64,000 bases of DNA from Gracilimonas tropica DSM 19535 (GCF_000375425.1 NZ_AQXG01000001.1:118000-181999); one strand, 5' to 3'; numbered from the stretch's first letter, positions 18,709 through 27,654 are shown. The notes: generated by a model from the letters alone, not told the origin. Numbers and translations: made by a program.

Positions 18709-19887
18709 TTACAGCATTTCGATGACCATGGATGAGGCTCCTCCGCCTCCATTGCAAATTCCTGCACAGCCATATTTGCCTTTAGTTCGGCGTAAAGCGT
18801 GAATCAGCGTTACTATGATCCTTGCTCCTGAACATCCGAGTGGGTGCCCAATACTTACCGCTCCACCATGAATGTTCACTTTTTCAGGATCCAATTCCAG
18901 GATCTGGTTATTGGCGAGCGCTACCACAGAAAAAGCTTCATTAATTTCAAAGAGGTCAATATCGCTTTTTGTCAGCCCGGCTTTTTTGAGAGCAATTGGA
19001 ATTGCATCGGATGGAGCCGTGGTAAACCATTCAGGGGCTTTTGCAGCGCTGGCGTGGCTTAAGATCTTGGCCAATGGCTTTAGCCCGAGTTCTTTGGCTT
19101 TTTCGGCACTCATCACTAATACCGCTGCAGCCCCATCATTAATGCTGGAGGCATTGGCTGCTGTTACAGTTCCTTCTTTATCAAAAACAGGGCGAAGTTG
19201 TGGGATTTTTTCAAACCGGACTTTATCCAGTTCTTCGTCTTTTTCAACTTCAGTTACATTACCTTTTCGATCTTTGACTTTCATCTTAATGATCTCATCC
19301 TTGAACCAACCTTGATTGGTTGCCTCCATAGCTCTCTTATAAGATGTAATGGCATACTCATCCTGCTCTTCTCTGCTGATATTACATTCCCGGGCACAAA
19401 GGTCTCCGGCATTTCCCATCAGGTACTCGTTATAAACATCCCAAAGTCCATCCTTCACAATACCGTCTTCCACTTTAGAGTGGCCATATTTGGCTCCAAA
19501 TCTTTCTTTGGGAAGATAATAGGGCACGTTACTCATGCTTTCCATTCCGCCGGCAACAATAATATCGGCTTCACCCAACCGTATTTGATCGGCAGCGATC
19601 ATGATGGATTTCATACCTGATGCACAGACTTTATTAACCGTTGTGGCCGGTGTGCGCTGGTGAAGTCCGGCTTTTAACGCCGCTTGCCGGGCAGGAGCCT
19701 GGCCGATACCGGCAGAAAGTACGTTTCCCATCAATACTTCCTGTACATCATCGGGCTTTATACCTCCCGATTTAACCGCCTCCAGTATTGCAGATGCTCC
19801 TAATTCAGGGGCAGAAAATGAGGAAAGGTTACCACCAAAGGCTCCCATAGGAGTTCGTTTAGCCGATACAATTACTACGTCTCGCAT
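18709..19887 (-). CDS. Acetyl-CoA C-acetyltransferase (thiolase)
   Basis: A 392-residue thiolase. The acyl-accepting nucleophile is Cys88 in 'VNKVCASGMKS'. The C-terminal catalytic set is present: 'NEAFSVVALANNQ', the His in 'HGGAVSIGHPLGCSGARI' and the second Cys in 'CAGICNGGGGAS'. Length equals that of biosynthetic/acetoacetyl-CoA thiolases. The reaction is reversible condensation of two acetyl-CoA or thiolysis of 3-ketoacyl-CoA; direction and chain length cannot be told from sequence. It is monocistronic with its own strong terminator. The upstream spacer to the PLP-enzyme gene is 83 bases. Confidence 0.93.
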   Translation of the reverse strand: MRDVVIVSAKRTPMGAFGGNLSSFSAPELGASAILEAVKSGGIKPDDVQEVLMGNVLSAGIGQAPARQAALKAGLHQRTPATTVNKVCASGMKSIMIAADQIRLGEADIIVAGGMESMSNVPYYLPKERFGAKYGHSKVEDGIVKDGLWDVYNEYLMGNAGDLCARECNISREEQDEYAITSYKRAMEATNQGWFKDEIIKMKVKDRKGNVTEVEKDEELDKVRFEKIPQLRPVFDKEGTVTAANASSINDGAAAVLVMSAEKAKELGLKPLAKILSHASAAKAPEWFTTAPSDAIPIALKKAGLTKSDIDLFEINEAFSVVALANNQILELDPEKVNIHGGAVSIGHPLGCSGARIIVTLIHALRRTKGKYGCAGICNGGGGASSMVIEML

Positions 19888-19970
19888 GATAAAATTCGTT
19901 TTTTAAATTAGTTGTTGTAAGCGCTTTTTTAGCGATCTAAAGATACTAAAGGCTAAGCAATGATGATATC

Positions 19971-21107
19971 TTAAAACGCCTGGTCTAAGTCAGCAATGAG
20001 GTCTTCAGCGTCCTCGATGCCAACAGAGATGCGGATCAAAGAATCTCTGAGTCCTGCTTTCTCGCGGACTTCTTTTGGGATAGATCCATGGGTCATAGAA
20101 GCAGGGTGACTGATCAAAGATTCTACTCCACCCAAACTTTCTGCAAGCGTAAAGATTTTGGTGTTACTCATGAACTGTACGGCGGCTTCAATAGAATCAT
20201 CTTTAAGCGTAAAGGACAGCATGGCGCCAAAATCATCCATTTGTTTTTTGGCAAGTTCATGCTGCGGATGAGATTTCAACCCCGGATAGTTTACGGAAGC
20301 TACTTTCTCATGACCCTCAAGAAACGTGGCGATCTGTTTCGCGTTTTCTACGGAACGTTGCACACGTACACTTAAGGTTTTGATGCCGCGCAAGGTTAGA
20401 TAACAATCCATTGGGCCGGGGACTGCTCCGGATGTTTTGGTCTGAAATCGCAAATTTTCCATGATCTCTTTGTTGGAGCTAGCTACAGCTCCATGAATCA
20501 CATCCGAGTGACCTGCTAAATATTTTGTTGCGGAATGAAGAACCGCATCGGCACCAAATTCCAGCGGCCTTTGCAAATAAGGGGATGCAAAAGTGTTGTC
20601 CACTACGGTAAGAATATTCTTTGGCTTTGCAAGTTCAACCAATGCTTTAATGTCAACTACACGCAACAATGGATTGGTGGGAGTTTCGATCCACATAAGC
20701 TTGGTTTCAGCAGTGATGGCTTCTTCCACTTTTTTGGGATCGGTCATATCAACAAAAGTGAAATTGATTCCATAAGGCTCAAAAACCTTGGTAAAAAGCC
20801 GATATGAACCTCCATACAAGTCATTTGTGGTTACGACATGATCTCCGGGGCGAAGCATTTTCATGAGGGCATCCATGGCGGCTACACCACTTGAAAAACA
20901 AGCGGCCTCATCAGCGCCTTCAAGCCCGGCTATCATCCTTTCCAAAGCAGTTCGGGTGGGATTTCCGACCCGCGCATAGTCATAGCCCTTATGTTGATTC
21001 GGGGCTTGTTGTGCGTACGTTGAAGTTTGAAAGATAGGAGGCATGACCGCACCTGATGTTTCTTCAGGTTTTTGGCCGGCATGGATAGTTTTAGTATTGA
21101 ATTTCAT
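19971..21107 (-). CDS. PLP-dependent Cys/Met metabolism enzyme (cystathionine gamma-synthase/lyase type)
   Basis: This 378-residue cytoplasmic enzyme belongs to the trans-sulfuration family. It has 'YDYARVGNPTRTALERMIAGLEG' near residue 43 and 'FSSGVAAMDALM' after it. The PLP lysine is in 'SATKYLAGHSDVIHGAV' (about residue 193). The C-terminal active-site loop 'SLGGVESLISHPASMTH' is also present. Sequence alone does not separate cystathionine gamma-synthase (metB) from gamma- or beta-lyase, so no symbol is assigned. It lies five bases upstream of nothing else on its own strand but five bases after the TPR lipoprotein gene, so it is probably the last gene of a three-gene unit with the two TPR lipoproteins, an unexpected combination. 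Confidence 0.88.
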   Translation of the reverse strand: MKFNTKTIHAGQKPEETSGAVMPPIFQTSTYAQQAPNQHKGYDYARVGNPTRTALERMIAGLEGADEAACFSSGVAAMDALMKMLRPGDHVVTTNDLYGGSYRLFTKVFEPYGINFTFVDMTDPKKVEEAITAETKLMWIETPTNPLLRVVDIKALVELAKPKNILTVVDNTFASPYLQRPLEFGADAVLHSATKYLAGHSDVIHGAVASSNKEIMENLRFQTKTSGAVPGPMDCYLTLRGIKTLSVRVQRSVENAKQIATFLEGHEKVASVNYPGLKSHPQHELAKKQMDDFGAMLSFTLKDDSIEAAVQFMSNTKIFTLAESLGGVESLISHPASMTHGSIPKEVREKAGLRDSLIRISVGIEDAEDLIADLDQAF

Positions 21108-21112
21108 ACAAA

Positions 21113-22312
21113 TTAATTAGCTGAAGGAGAATTTCTGCGTTCTTTTAAATTCCTCAGGATCTCTAACCTGGTATTGTAGGTTGAATTATTAGGATCAACC
21201 TCTGCGAGCTTCTCATAATAATCGATTGCGAAATTGATAAGCATGTTGGCTTTATCGTTCAACCGTTTGTGATCTTTTTCAAATGCCACCGGAATCAGAG
21301 AAAGGTACTTGGCCGACAAGTTGTTGTAGAATACGGCCAGGCTTTCAATGTAGTCAGTATTTGAGGTATCTCTGCGAAAAGCTTCAATTAACTGATTTTC
21401 GGCTTCGTCACCCATTCCTTCAGCTTCGAACAGAATTTGCTCTACCAGAACGGAGTCGTTTGCCGTGTAAGCATCTTGAAGATCATTCATGATATTGGCA
21501 GTGATCTCATAAAGCTGGGTGCCATATACATTTCTGAGATTTGCGTTATCGGGATTTTCCGCTACCAATGCATCAAGAATATCGGCTGCTTTCTCATAAT
21601 TACCATTGGCGATGTAGGCATTGATCAACCCAAAAGCCAGGTTTCTGTCGTCCATGATATCAGCGTTAGCCTGTTCATAGAAATTAGCGGCTTTATCCGG
21701 TTCGCCTTTTTCCAGGTGGAGGTAACCAAGGTATTCATACATTTCCTTTGCTTGCTCTTCATCGGTAAATTCGAGGCCATTTTGAAGGCTTTGAATGGCC
21801 GCATCAATTTCACCAAGGTTGAACTCGGTAATAGCCAAATTTTTATAAGAACTTACGGCATCATGCCTGATAATTACTGCATTCTGGAAGTGTATCTTGG
21901 CTCGCTGATAACGGTCTGTTATTGCCTCATTGTCTGAAACCTGAAGGCCGGCATTATGTTCGAACTTCCAGTATTGCTGTCTCAGACTGTCTATTTGAGA
22001 TAATTGCGTATTGTTAGCCTGATATTCAATAGCAGAGGCAAAATCATTGGCTGCACTGGTGTAAAAATCAGCCCTCACCTCAGGATCTGAATCTTTAGCT
22101 AAGGCAGCATTAATTTTAGCGCGTTGAATGTAAAGAGAAGGTTGTGCCGGATCCTCCGCCAAACGCTTGTCAATCTCAGTAATAGCCTGATCGTATTTAT
22201 TCTCTGATAAAAGATTATCAATATTTGTCTTGGTTGATCCGCACGAATAAAAAAACCCGGCTACAAGCAGGATACCTGTGAGCCGGGTAAGTTTTGAAAT
22301 AATCATATTCAT
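21113..22312 (-). CDS. TPR-repeat lipoprotein (paralogue 2)
   Basis: A 399-residue protein with a lipoprotein signal: a hydrophobic stretch, lipobox 'FFYSC', and Cys about residue 24. It is almost entirely helical tetratricopeptide repeats, with helix-turn patterns such as 'AITEFNLGEIDAAIQSLQNGLEF' and 'GYLHLEKGEPDKAANFYEQA'. TPR lipoproteins usually scaffold envelope complexes. It resembles the neighbouring lipoprotein at 22334-23647 in length, order and a shared motif: 'WKFEHNAG' here and 'WGFEHNAA' there, at similar positions. The pair therefore looks like an old tandem duplication. Function unknown. Confidence 0.8.
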   Translation of the reverse strand: MNMIISKLTRLTGILLVAGFFYSCGSTKTNIDNLLSENKYDQAITEIDKRLAEDPAQPSLYIQRAKINAALAKDSDPEVRADFYTSAANDFASAIEYQANNTQLSQIDSLRQQYWKFEHNAGLQVSDNEAITDRYQRAKIHFQNAVIIRHDAVSSYKNLAITEFNLGEIDAAIQSLQNGLEFTDEEQAKEMYEYLGYLHLEKGEPDKAANFYEQANADIMDDRNLAFGLINAYIANGNYEKAADILDALVAENPDNANLRNVYGTQLYEITANIMNDLQDAYTANDSVLVEQILFEAEGMGDEAENQLIEAFRRDTSNTDYIESLAVFYNNLSAKYLSLIPVAFEKDHKRLNDKANMLINFAIDYYEKLAEVDPNNSTYNTRLEILRNLKERRNSPSAN

Positions 22313-22333
22313 TTATTTTGTTAGTCAGGTTAT

Positions 22334-23647
22334 TTACATACCTGCTTTTTTCATCGCCTCTTCGGCTTTCTCTTGCATATCTAATTGAACATAGATGCGA
22401 GACAGAGACTGCCAGTATTGAGAATTATCAGGATCTAACTCAACTGCTTTTTCATAATTCTCCATAGCTTTACGAAGTTCGGCTTTGGCTTGTTGGTCAA
22501 GCTCACTGGCTAACTCATTGTCTTCTGTAAAGTTTCGCTCTTCGTAGAGAGCAGCTGCTTTATTCTGGTAAGAAATAGCAAGGTATTCATAAGCTTTAGG
22601 ATCCTCAGGTCTGAGTTCAACAACCCGGTTCAATTCATCCTGAGCTTTAGCACTTAAAGCATCCATCTCTACAGTAAGTTCCTGATTCAATGAAATTAGT
22701 GAATCTATGCTTGAGTTGATTGACTCACGCTTACCTGGATTGTTGCGAAGTTCTGAGTTAAGGTCATAAACCATGTCATAGTTGGAAGTAATTTGCTCTG
22801 AGATTTCAGTCGTAGCCTGCAGCAATTGAGTTCCCAATGCGAGTCTGTATTGTGCATTGTCGGGATCTCTTTCAATCAGGGTTTCGATGGTTTCGATAGA
22901 CTTTTCACGTTGGCCGGCAGCCATATAAACATCAGCCAGGTTTTGAACCAAAGCGATACTGTCAGGGTACATCTCTACACCGTTTTGAAGGGTAGAAAGA
23001 GCTCCGTCGACATTACCGGAATTTCGTTGGTAGATACCTAAGCGAAGGTAATCGTTAGACTCAGGCTTGTCCATTAATTCCATGGCTTCTTCTTGAGCGC
23101 TGATGGCTGTTTCATAGTTTTCTGCCATGCCGGCAACCTGAGCAAGAATAGCCCAGGATAGGACACTGTCAGGGTTGATGATCACAGCGTTTTCAAGGTG
23201 AGAGATAGAAACTTCAAGAGGATTCTCAACTTGTTGGCGAACACTGTCGTTGTTTACATATTCAATAGCAGCGTTGTGCTCAAATCCCCAGGTATTTAAA
23301 ACCAAAGGAGTGACAGATTCCGCTTCCGAAGGTGTTTCTTCAGCTTGGGAGAAAAGATCCCGGGCAGTTTCTACTGACTCACGGAAATTCTTATAATTAT
23401 CCTTACGATTAGCAGGAGGTTCGATCATTCGAGCCTGCTCAGCATAAGTCATGGCTTTATAGTAATAGGGAACTCCGGAATTTGGATTTTGCTGGATGGA
23501 GCGATCCAAAATAGCGAGAGCAGAATCATAATTTTGAGTGAAGATGTTCTTTTGTGCCTCTTCGATCAATGGGTCTGTACTTTCACAACTGGCAAGAACC
23601 CCCACAAAAAGGAATGCGGCTAGTAAATTTCTAAAGAGCTTTTTCAT
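22334..23647 (-). CDS. TPR-repeat lipoprotein (paralogue 1)
   Basis: A 437-residue lipoprotein with signal 'MKKLFRNLLAAFLFVGVLASC' and lipobox LASC (Cys21). The mature part is TPR helices from end to end ('YDSALAILDRSIQQNPNSGVPYYYKAM', 'AISAQEEAMELMDKPESNDYLRLGIYQ', 'YEKAVELDPDNSQYWQSLSRIYVQ'). A coiled-coil-like insert of about 80 residues, rich in Ser, Leu and Gln, sits between repeats near residues 280-330. It is the first gene of the minus-strand unit that continues with its paralogue 21 bases downstream. A candidate promoter lies at 23698-23728. No enzyme domain is seen. Confidence 0.82.
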   Translation of the reverse strand: MKKLFRNLLAAFLFVGVLASCESTDPLIEEAQKNIFTQNYDSALAILDRSIQQNPNSGVPYYYKAMTYAEQARMIEPPANRKDNYKNFRESVETARDLFSQAEETPSEAESVTPLVLNTWGFEHNAAIEYVNNDSVRQQVENPLEVSISHLENAVIINPDSVLSWAILAQVAGMAENYETAISAQEEAMELMDKPESNDYLRLGIYQRNSGNVDGALSTLQNGVEMYPDSIALVQNLADVYMAAGQREKSIETIETLIERDPDNAQYRLALGTQLLQATTEISEQITSNYDMVYDLNSELRNNPGKRESINSSIDSLISLNQELTVEMDALSAKAQDELNRVVELRPEDPKAYEYLAISYQNKAAALYEERNFTEDNELASELDQQAKAELRKAMENYEKAVELDPDNSQYWQSLSRIYVQLDMQEKAEEAMKKAGM

Positions 23648-23697
23648 TTTATTGTAAAATTGAATTTGGTTGAAGTCGGGTCATATTTATATGTTTA

Positions 23698-23728
23698 CGA
23701 AAATAACCAACTGTACAGCTTTCTGCAA
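23698..23728 (-). promoter_or_regulatory. Candidate promoter of the TPR lipoprotein unit
   Basis: On the minus strand TTG (23728-23726) is followed after 20 bases by TATTTTCG (23705-23698), seven of eight matches to TAnnTTTG. Predicted transcription start is about 43 bases before the ATG. The call rests on motif and spacing only. Confidence 0.35.
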
Positions 23729-23784
23729 TTTATTAGCACAGAAGGTTTTTTGTTTTTTTTAACCCTAACGATAAAAATGATAAA

Positions 23785-24162
23785 ATGAAGAAAATCCATT
23801 CAACAGATAAGGCTCCTGCAGCAATTGGGCCTTACAGTCAAGCAACCTCTCATAATGGGATTTTATATTGTTCCGGCCAGATCCCATTAGATCCTGAATC
23901 TATGGAGTTGGTAGGTAATACTGCTGCTGAGCAAGCTGAGCAGGTTATGAAAAACCTTGAAGCTGTTCTTGAAGAAGCTGGAGCTGATTTTTCCCGGGTA
24001 TTAAAATGCACTATCTTTTTAGCAGATATGGGCGATTTTGCTGCGGTGAATGAGGTTTATGGAGCGCGATTTGAAAGTGAACCTCCGGCAAGAGAAACCG
24101 TTGCTGTAAAAACACTTCCCAAGAATGTGTTAGTTGAAATAAGCTGCATTGCGCATCTTTAA
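23785..24162 (+). CDS. ridA: RidA-family (YjgF/UK114) enamine/imine deaminase
   Basis: This 125-residue protein matches the full length of RidA. It has 'APAAIGPYSQATSHNGILYCSGQIPLDP' at residues 10-37, 'AEQVMKNLEAVLEEAG' in the middle, and the C-terminal 'EPPARETVAVKTLPKNVLVEISCIA' with the catalytic-site Arg. RidA hydrolyses reactive 2-aminoacrylate and other imines formed by PLP enzymes such as threonine dehydratase; a homologue of the latter lies 30 kb away in this window. It is a single gene, divergent from the TPR lipoproteins and convergent with the M23 peptidase gene. Confidence 0.95.
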   Translation: MKKIHSTDKAPAAIGPYSQATSHNGILYCSGQIPLDPESMELVGNTAAEQAEQVMKNLEAVLEEAGADFSRVLKCTIFLADMGDFAAVNEVYGARFESEPPARETVAVKTLPKNVLVEISCIAHL

Positions 24163-24173
24163 ATGCTACTTTT

Positions 24174-24219
24174 AGCCGGAATTTACTGCTTGATGCTAAA
24201 AAAGGCAGTATTTCCGGCT
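24174..24219. terminator. Shared hairpin between convergent ridA and M23 genes
   Basis: AGCCGGAA-TTTACTGC pairs with GCAGTATTTCCGGCT across a 13-base loop. It lies just after ridA and overlaps the last ~12 codons of the M23 gene. U-tracts are poor on both sides, so efficiency is uncertain. Confidence 0.45.
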
Positions 24220-25988
24220 TTATCTTCTACAGAGATTTTCACTGTGTTGACTGTTTGAGGGGTGAATCCCGGTAAATAATAAATAATCGTTTCCTTTTCG
24301 TAATCGTACTCTGCAATGCCTCTTATTCCATTTATATAAAATTCGGCACTTGAAGAATTTACACCCGAAAGATCATCTTTTACCTGAACTGATGCTCTCC
24401 ATTCACCAAAATCAGTTTTGTAAACCCTAAACTGTGAAATGCCTGGAGGTATAGAATCAGGTACTACCACAAATTCACCCAAACCGGACGGCCAGGCATA
24501 TAGAGTTTTCCCAATTACTTTTGAATCCACATAATTTAAGTCTCCATCACTGTCTAATTCGAAAAGGCGATAGGGAATATCGTGCGTATAATAATTTCCC
24601 AAAAAATAGGAGAGGGTATAATTTTTTTTGATTGGGAGCATTTGTGGTTGAACCGAAATACGTGGCTTCTCACCTTGAGTGGAGTGCGAAATGGCCACCG
24701 TGAGGGTATCAAAGAAAGTTTCTGAGGATATTCTGAGACTTAGATTCCGGTCGGGAGTATTTATAACGTGTGAATTTTCAGGATCAATTCGTGCAAAATT
24801 CACTGTAAGAGAATCATCCTGATACACAATTTTTTGGCCGTCATACCAATTTATCCCTGTGATTCCGGTTCGAAGATCAAGCGTATTTTGCAGGTCAGGG
24901 GAAGCCCAGTTTTCATTCCAGTACCATTCGGAGAGCGCATTATTCAGATCAGGAGCTTGCTGAGAGATCGAATCGTTGGGAATTATGGTAACAGTGGCTT
25001 TTGAGGTATTTCCATAAAAATCTGTAGCAATGATCTGGTAAACACTTTGGGAATCGGCAGGTTGAATGACTGCACCAGGACTTTCAATGAGATAAAATGG
25101 ATTTTGATTTCCTTCCTTGGGATATAATCGCTGATGCCCTCTCCGGGTTGAACCAAAGGGAGCTATTCTATCCAGGAACATTTCGTCCGAATCGTCAAAG
25201 CTCATGGTGTTAAGTTCTTGATAGAAGAGAGTATCTGATCGGTGCACTAAAGCCAAGGAATAGATGGCATATGCGTTATACACATCGTCTGCCCGATCAT
25301 AAACATTCACGGCTAATCCGGCTTTACCATGTACCCGTATCTCCCCAAAATTATAAATTTCACCTTTGGAACTGACTTTGGTGTAATAAGAAACGGGACG
25401 TCCTTCCACTCGGCTGTTTTTGGTAAGTGGTTCTACAATGAGAGAAGAAAAAACAGGAGGTTTAGTGTCTTTTACATCAAGATTAGAAGTTAATGCATTC
25501 ACGGGATTTTGGAGGGAGTCTCGGATTTCAAAATGTAAGTGAGGAGGTCCAATCCCTGTGGATCCCGTATATCCTATAATATCACCTTGGCGAACTTTAA
25601 TGCCAAGGGTGTCAACGATGGCATCCATTTCAAAACTATAGTCAGTAAGCCGAATTGAATCTGCTATAGTTTTAAGTTGATCATTGAATCGCTGGAGGTG
25701 AGCATAAACGGTATAGCTACCATCTTGATGTTTCAGGTAGATCGCATTGCCATACCCACGTTCGGTAACCAACAGTCTATGCAAAATTCCATCGCGGGTT
25801 GCATAGACTTCATATCCTTCCCGTCCCCATGTTTTGATATCCAGTCCGGCATGAAAATGAGCGGATCGCGTTTCTCCAAATGTAGAGCTCAGATAGGTTC
25901 CCGAATTTGTTGGCCAAATATACTCTTGTGCCTGTATGGGGGCGGAGAGGAAGATAAATGTGATTACTAATCCAAAAAAGGAACGCAC
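24183..25988 (-). CDS. Secreted M23-family (LytM-type) metallopeptidase
   Basis: A 601-residue protein with a signal peptide (residues 1-20, 'FIFLSAPIQAQ'). The LytM/M23 domain comes right after it. Zinc ligands are in 'HFHAGLDIKTWG' near residues 45-56, 'YTVYAHLQRF' follows, and the catalytic 'GPPHLHFEIRD' lies near 147-157, so the site is complete. The long C-terminal part (about 170-601) is beta-rich with Ig-like stretches and a closing 'VKISVEDKAGNTAFFSIKQ'. Such enzymes cut peptidoglycan cross-bridges or activate other hydrolases in the periplasm. It lies three bases after the FAH-family gene. The C-terminal Ig-like domain is not a type IX sorting domain that I can recognise. Confidence 0.9.
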   Translation of the reverse strand: MRSFFGLVITFIFLSAPIQAQEYIWPTNSGTYLSSTFGETRSAHFHAGLDIKTWGREGYEVYATRDGILHRLLVTERGYGNAIYLKHQDGSYTVYAHLQRFNDQLKTIADSIRLTDYSFEMDAIVDTLGIKVRQGDIIGYTGSTGIGPPHLHFEIRDSLQNPVNALTSNLDVKDTKPPVFSSLIVEPLTKNSRVEGRPVSYYTKVSSKGEIYNFGEIRVHGKAGLAVNVYDRADDVYNAYAIYSLALVHRSDTLFYQELNTMSFDDSDEMFLDRIAPFGSTRRGHQRLYPKEGNQNPFYLIESPGAVIQPADSQSVYQIIATDFYGNTSKATVTIIPNDSISQQAPDLNNALSEWYWNENWASPDLQNTLDLRTGITGINWYDGQKIVYQDDSLTVNFARIDPENSHVINTPDRNLSLRISSETFFDTLTVAISHSTQGEKPRISVQPQMLPIKKNYTLSYFLGNYYTHDIPYRLFELDSDGDLNYVDSKVIGKTLYAWPSGLGEFVVVPDSIPPGISQFRVYKTDFGEWRASVQVKDDLSGVNSSSAEFYINGIRGIAEYDYEKETIIYYLPGFTPQTVNTVKISVEDKAGNTAFFSIKQ

Positions 25989-25991
25989 TTT

Positions 25992-26645
25992 CTACTTAAT
26001 ATCTACGGTTAGTGATTGCAATCCATTGTTTAAAAGTACCTCCAATTTATCTCCGGATTTGACAGGGCCAACCCCTTCAGGTGTACCGGTAAAAATAAGG
26101 TCTCCGGGATGGAGCGTAAAGATCTGTGACAGGAAATTGATCAGGTTTGGTATCGGGAAAATCATTTCAGAGGAGTTTCCATGTTGTTTCACAAAACCAT
26201 TCTGAAAAAGTTTGAGATCTAAATTATTCGGATCTTCAATTTTGTTGGAAGGAATCATTTCGCTGATAGGGGCAAATCCATCAAAGCCCTTTGCAATCGA
26301 CCATGGATGCCCCTGCCGTTTTGCAATTGCTTGAATATCACGAGCGGTAAAGTCAATGCCAACTCCGTATCCTCCGATGTGTTCCATCGCAGAACCATGG
26401 GAAATATTCTTCCCGGATTTTGAGATGGCAACAACAATCTCAGCTTCAAAATGAACATCATTACTTTGAGGAGGGAGGTGAATGGTATCACCGTCAAAAC
26501 AAATGGTTCCCGAAGGTTTAAGAAAAACCAAGGGTATCTTAGGGATGGGGCTGCCCATTTCCCGGGCATGTTGTGCATAATTCCTTCCTATACAATAAAT
26601 ATTGCGTACAGGTAAATCGAGGCCGGGGATCATTGGTTTTTCCAT
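25992..26645 (-). CDS. Fumarylacetoacetate hydrolase (FAH) family protein
   Basis: A 217-residue cytoplasmic FAH-fold enzyme. 'NIYCIGRNYAQHAREMGSPIPKIPLVFLKP' is at residues 15-44. The metal-binding Glu-x-Glu is in 'HFEAEIVVAISK' near 70-81, the Asp in 'GYGVGIDFTARD', and 'HPGDLIFTGTPEGVGPVKSGD' closes the domain. The family includes acylpyruvate hydrolases, oxaloacetate decarboxylases and 2-keto-3-deoxy-acid dehydratases; the substrate is not clear here. Its start codon is only 18 bases beyond the rpmA terminator hairpin, so it is either expressed by readthrough from rplU-rpmA or has a promoter folded into the terminator. Confidence 0.9.
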   Translation of the reverse strand: MEKPMIPGLDLPVRNIYCIGRNYAQHAREMGSPIPKIPLVFLKPSGTICFDGDTIHLPPQSNDVHFEAEIVVAISKSGKNISHGSAMEHIGGYGVGIDFTARDIQAIAKRQGHPWSIAKGFDGFAPISEMIPSNKIEDPNNLDLKLFQNGFVKQHGNSSEMIFPIPNLINFLSQIFTLHPGDLIFTGTPEGVGPVKSGDKLEVLLNNGLQSLTVDIK

Positions 26646-26655
26646 AACCGTAAGA

Positions 26656-26693
26656 TATAAAAAAGCCCATCACATAAAATTATGTGATGGGCT
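26656..26693 (-). terminator. Terminator of the rplU-rpmA operon
   Basis: A perfect 13-bp stem (AGCCCATCACATA with TATGTGATGGGCT, AAAT-type loop) is followed on the minus strand by TTTTTTATAT. It lies 24 bases after the rpmA stop. An A/T-rich tract on the other side could also make it work in the plus direction. Confidence 0.9.
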
Positions 26694-26717
26694 AAATTTT
26701 TAAAACAATAATGTGGA

Positions 26718-26975
26718 TCAGTTAACAGGATCTACATTAACGTGCTTACGTCCGCCTGAGCGTACAGTAAAACTAACGGTGCCATCAGCTGTGGCAAACA
26801 GAGTATCATCTCCGCCACGCTTAACATTTTGACCAGGATGGAATTTGGTGCCGCGCTGACGTACAATAATACCACCTGCGCGTACAAATTCGCCTCCAAA
26901 TCGTTTTACACCAAGACGCTTGGATTGTGAATCGCGACCGTTTTTAGTAGAACCTTGACCTTTCTTATGTGCCAT
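26718..26975 (-). CDS. rpmA: 50S ribosomal protein L27
   Basis: This 85-residue protein is a full-length L27: '[29 protein letters not shown]' at the start and '[28 protein letters not shown]' in the middle. The N-terminal tail that reaches the peptidyl-transferase centre is complete and starts directly with MAHKK, with no cleavable Firmicutes-type leader. It follows rplU by 25 bases in the standard L21-L27 operon. Confidence 0.98.
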   Translation of the reverse strand: MAHKKGQGSTKNGRDSQSKRLGVKRFGGEFVRAGGIIVRQRGTKFHPGQNVKRGGDDTLFATADGTVSFTVRSGGRKHVNVDPVN

Positions 26976-27000
26976 AACATTAAGGGTTTAGTAATGAAAA

Positions 27001-27516
27001 TTATTTAAGAGCTTCAATGAGTTCAGCCTTTCTCATACTTGAGTAACCGGTAAGGCCTTTATCTTTTGCTAAATCCTTCAATTCAGCAACTGTCATTGAT
27101 TCTAAATCAGTTGTTTCTTCTTTTGCGGAAGCAGACTCTTTAGCAGCTGTTTTCTTAGCTGGAGCTTCGTCTTTTTTAGCTGATTTCTTTTTAGGAGTTG
27201 ATCCATCGGTAGAGATACTCTCAATTTGTATTTGAGACATAACCTGACGATGGCCATTAAGTTTTTGATATCCTTTACGTCTTTTTTTCTTGAATACCAA
27301 CACTTTATCAGCTTTCACGGTATCAAGAATGGAGGCTGATACAACAGCGCCTTCAACAACAGGAGTGCCAACATTCACATTTCCGTTGTCGTCTTTAATG
27401 AGGAGCACTTTATCAAAGGTGAGGGTGTCACCATCAGCGGTTTGCTTGTCTACAAAAAGCACATCGTTTTCTGCCACTTTGTATTGATGGCCGCCTATTT
27501 CAACAATAGCGTACAT
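27001..27516 (-). CDS. rplU: 50S ribosomal protein L21 with C-terminal Rho-N/SAP-like extension
   Basis: Residues 1-103 are a normal L21 that binds 23S rRNA ('MYAIVEIGGHQYKVAENDVLFVDK', 'VLVFKKKRRKGYQKLNGHRQ'). The usual family length is about 103, but this protein has 171 residues. The extra part is a basic linker rich in Lys and Ala (about 110-135) and then a ~35-residue helix-turn-helix module ending 'LESMTVAELKDLAKDKGL...RKAELIEALK', which looks like a Rho-N or SAP/HeH nucleic-acid-binding motif. The extension is in frame and not a frameshift artefact. The promoter at 27557-27587 fits the Bacteroidetes consensus. rpmA follows. Confidence 0.95.
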   Translation of the reverse strand: MYAIVEIGGHQYKVAENDVLFVDKQTADGDTLTFDKVLLIKDDNGNVNVGTPVVEGAVVSASILDTVKADKVLVFKKKRRKGYQKLNGHRQVMSQIQIESISTDGSTPKKKSAKKDEAPAKKTAAKESASAKEETTDLESMTVAELKDLAKDKGLTGYSSMRKAELIEALK

Positions 27517-27556
27517 AGAATTTGAAATTTCTTTTTTGCGTTTAATTGAGAGCTTG

Positions 27557-27587
27557 AAAAGATAAGGGATAATGCTTACAAAACAAA
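27557..27587 (-). promoter_or_regulatory. Promoter of rplU-rpmA (Bacteroidetes -33/-7 type)
   Basis: On the minus strand TTTG (27587-27584) is followed, after exactly 19 bases, by TATCTTTT (27564-27557), seven of eight matches to TAnnTTTG. Predicted start is about 33 bases before the rplU ATG. Confidence 0.55.
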
Positions 27588-27654
27588 GGAATTCTATACT
27601 GAATTATTCAGAAAGTTCACTTAACTTCTGAAAAAATCAAAACAGAATGTAACC

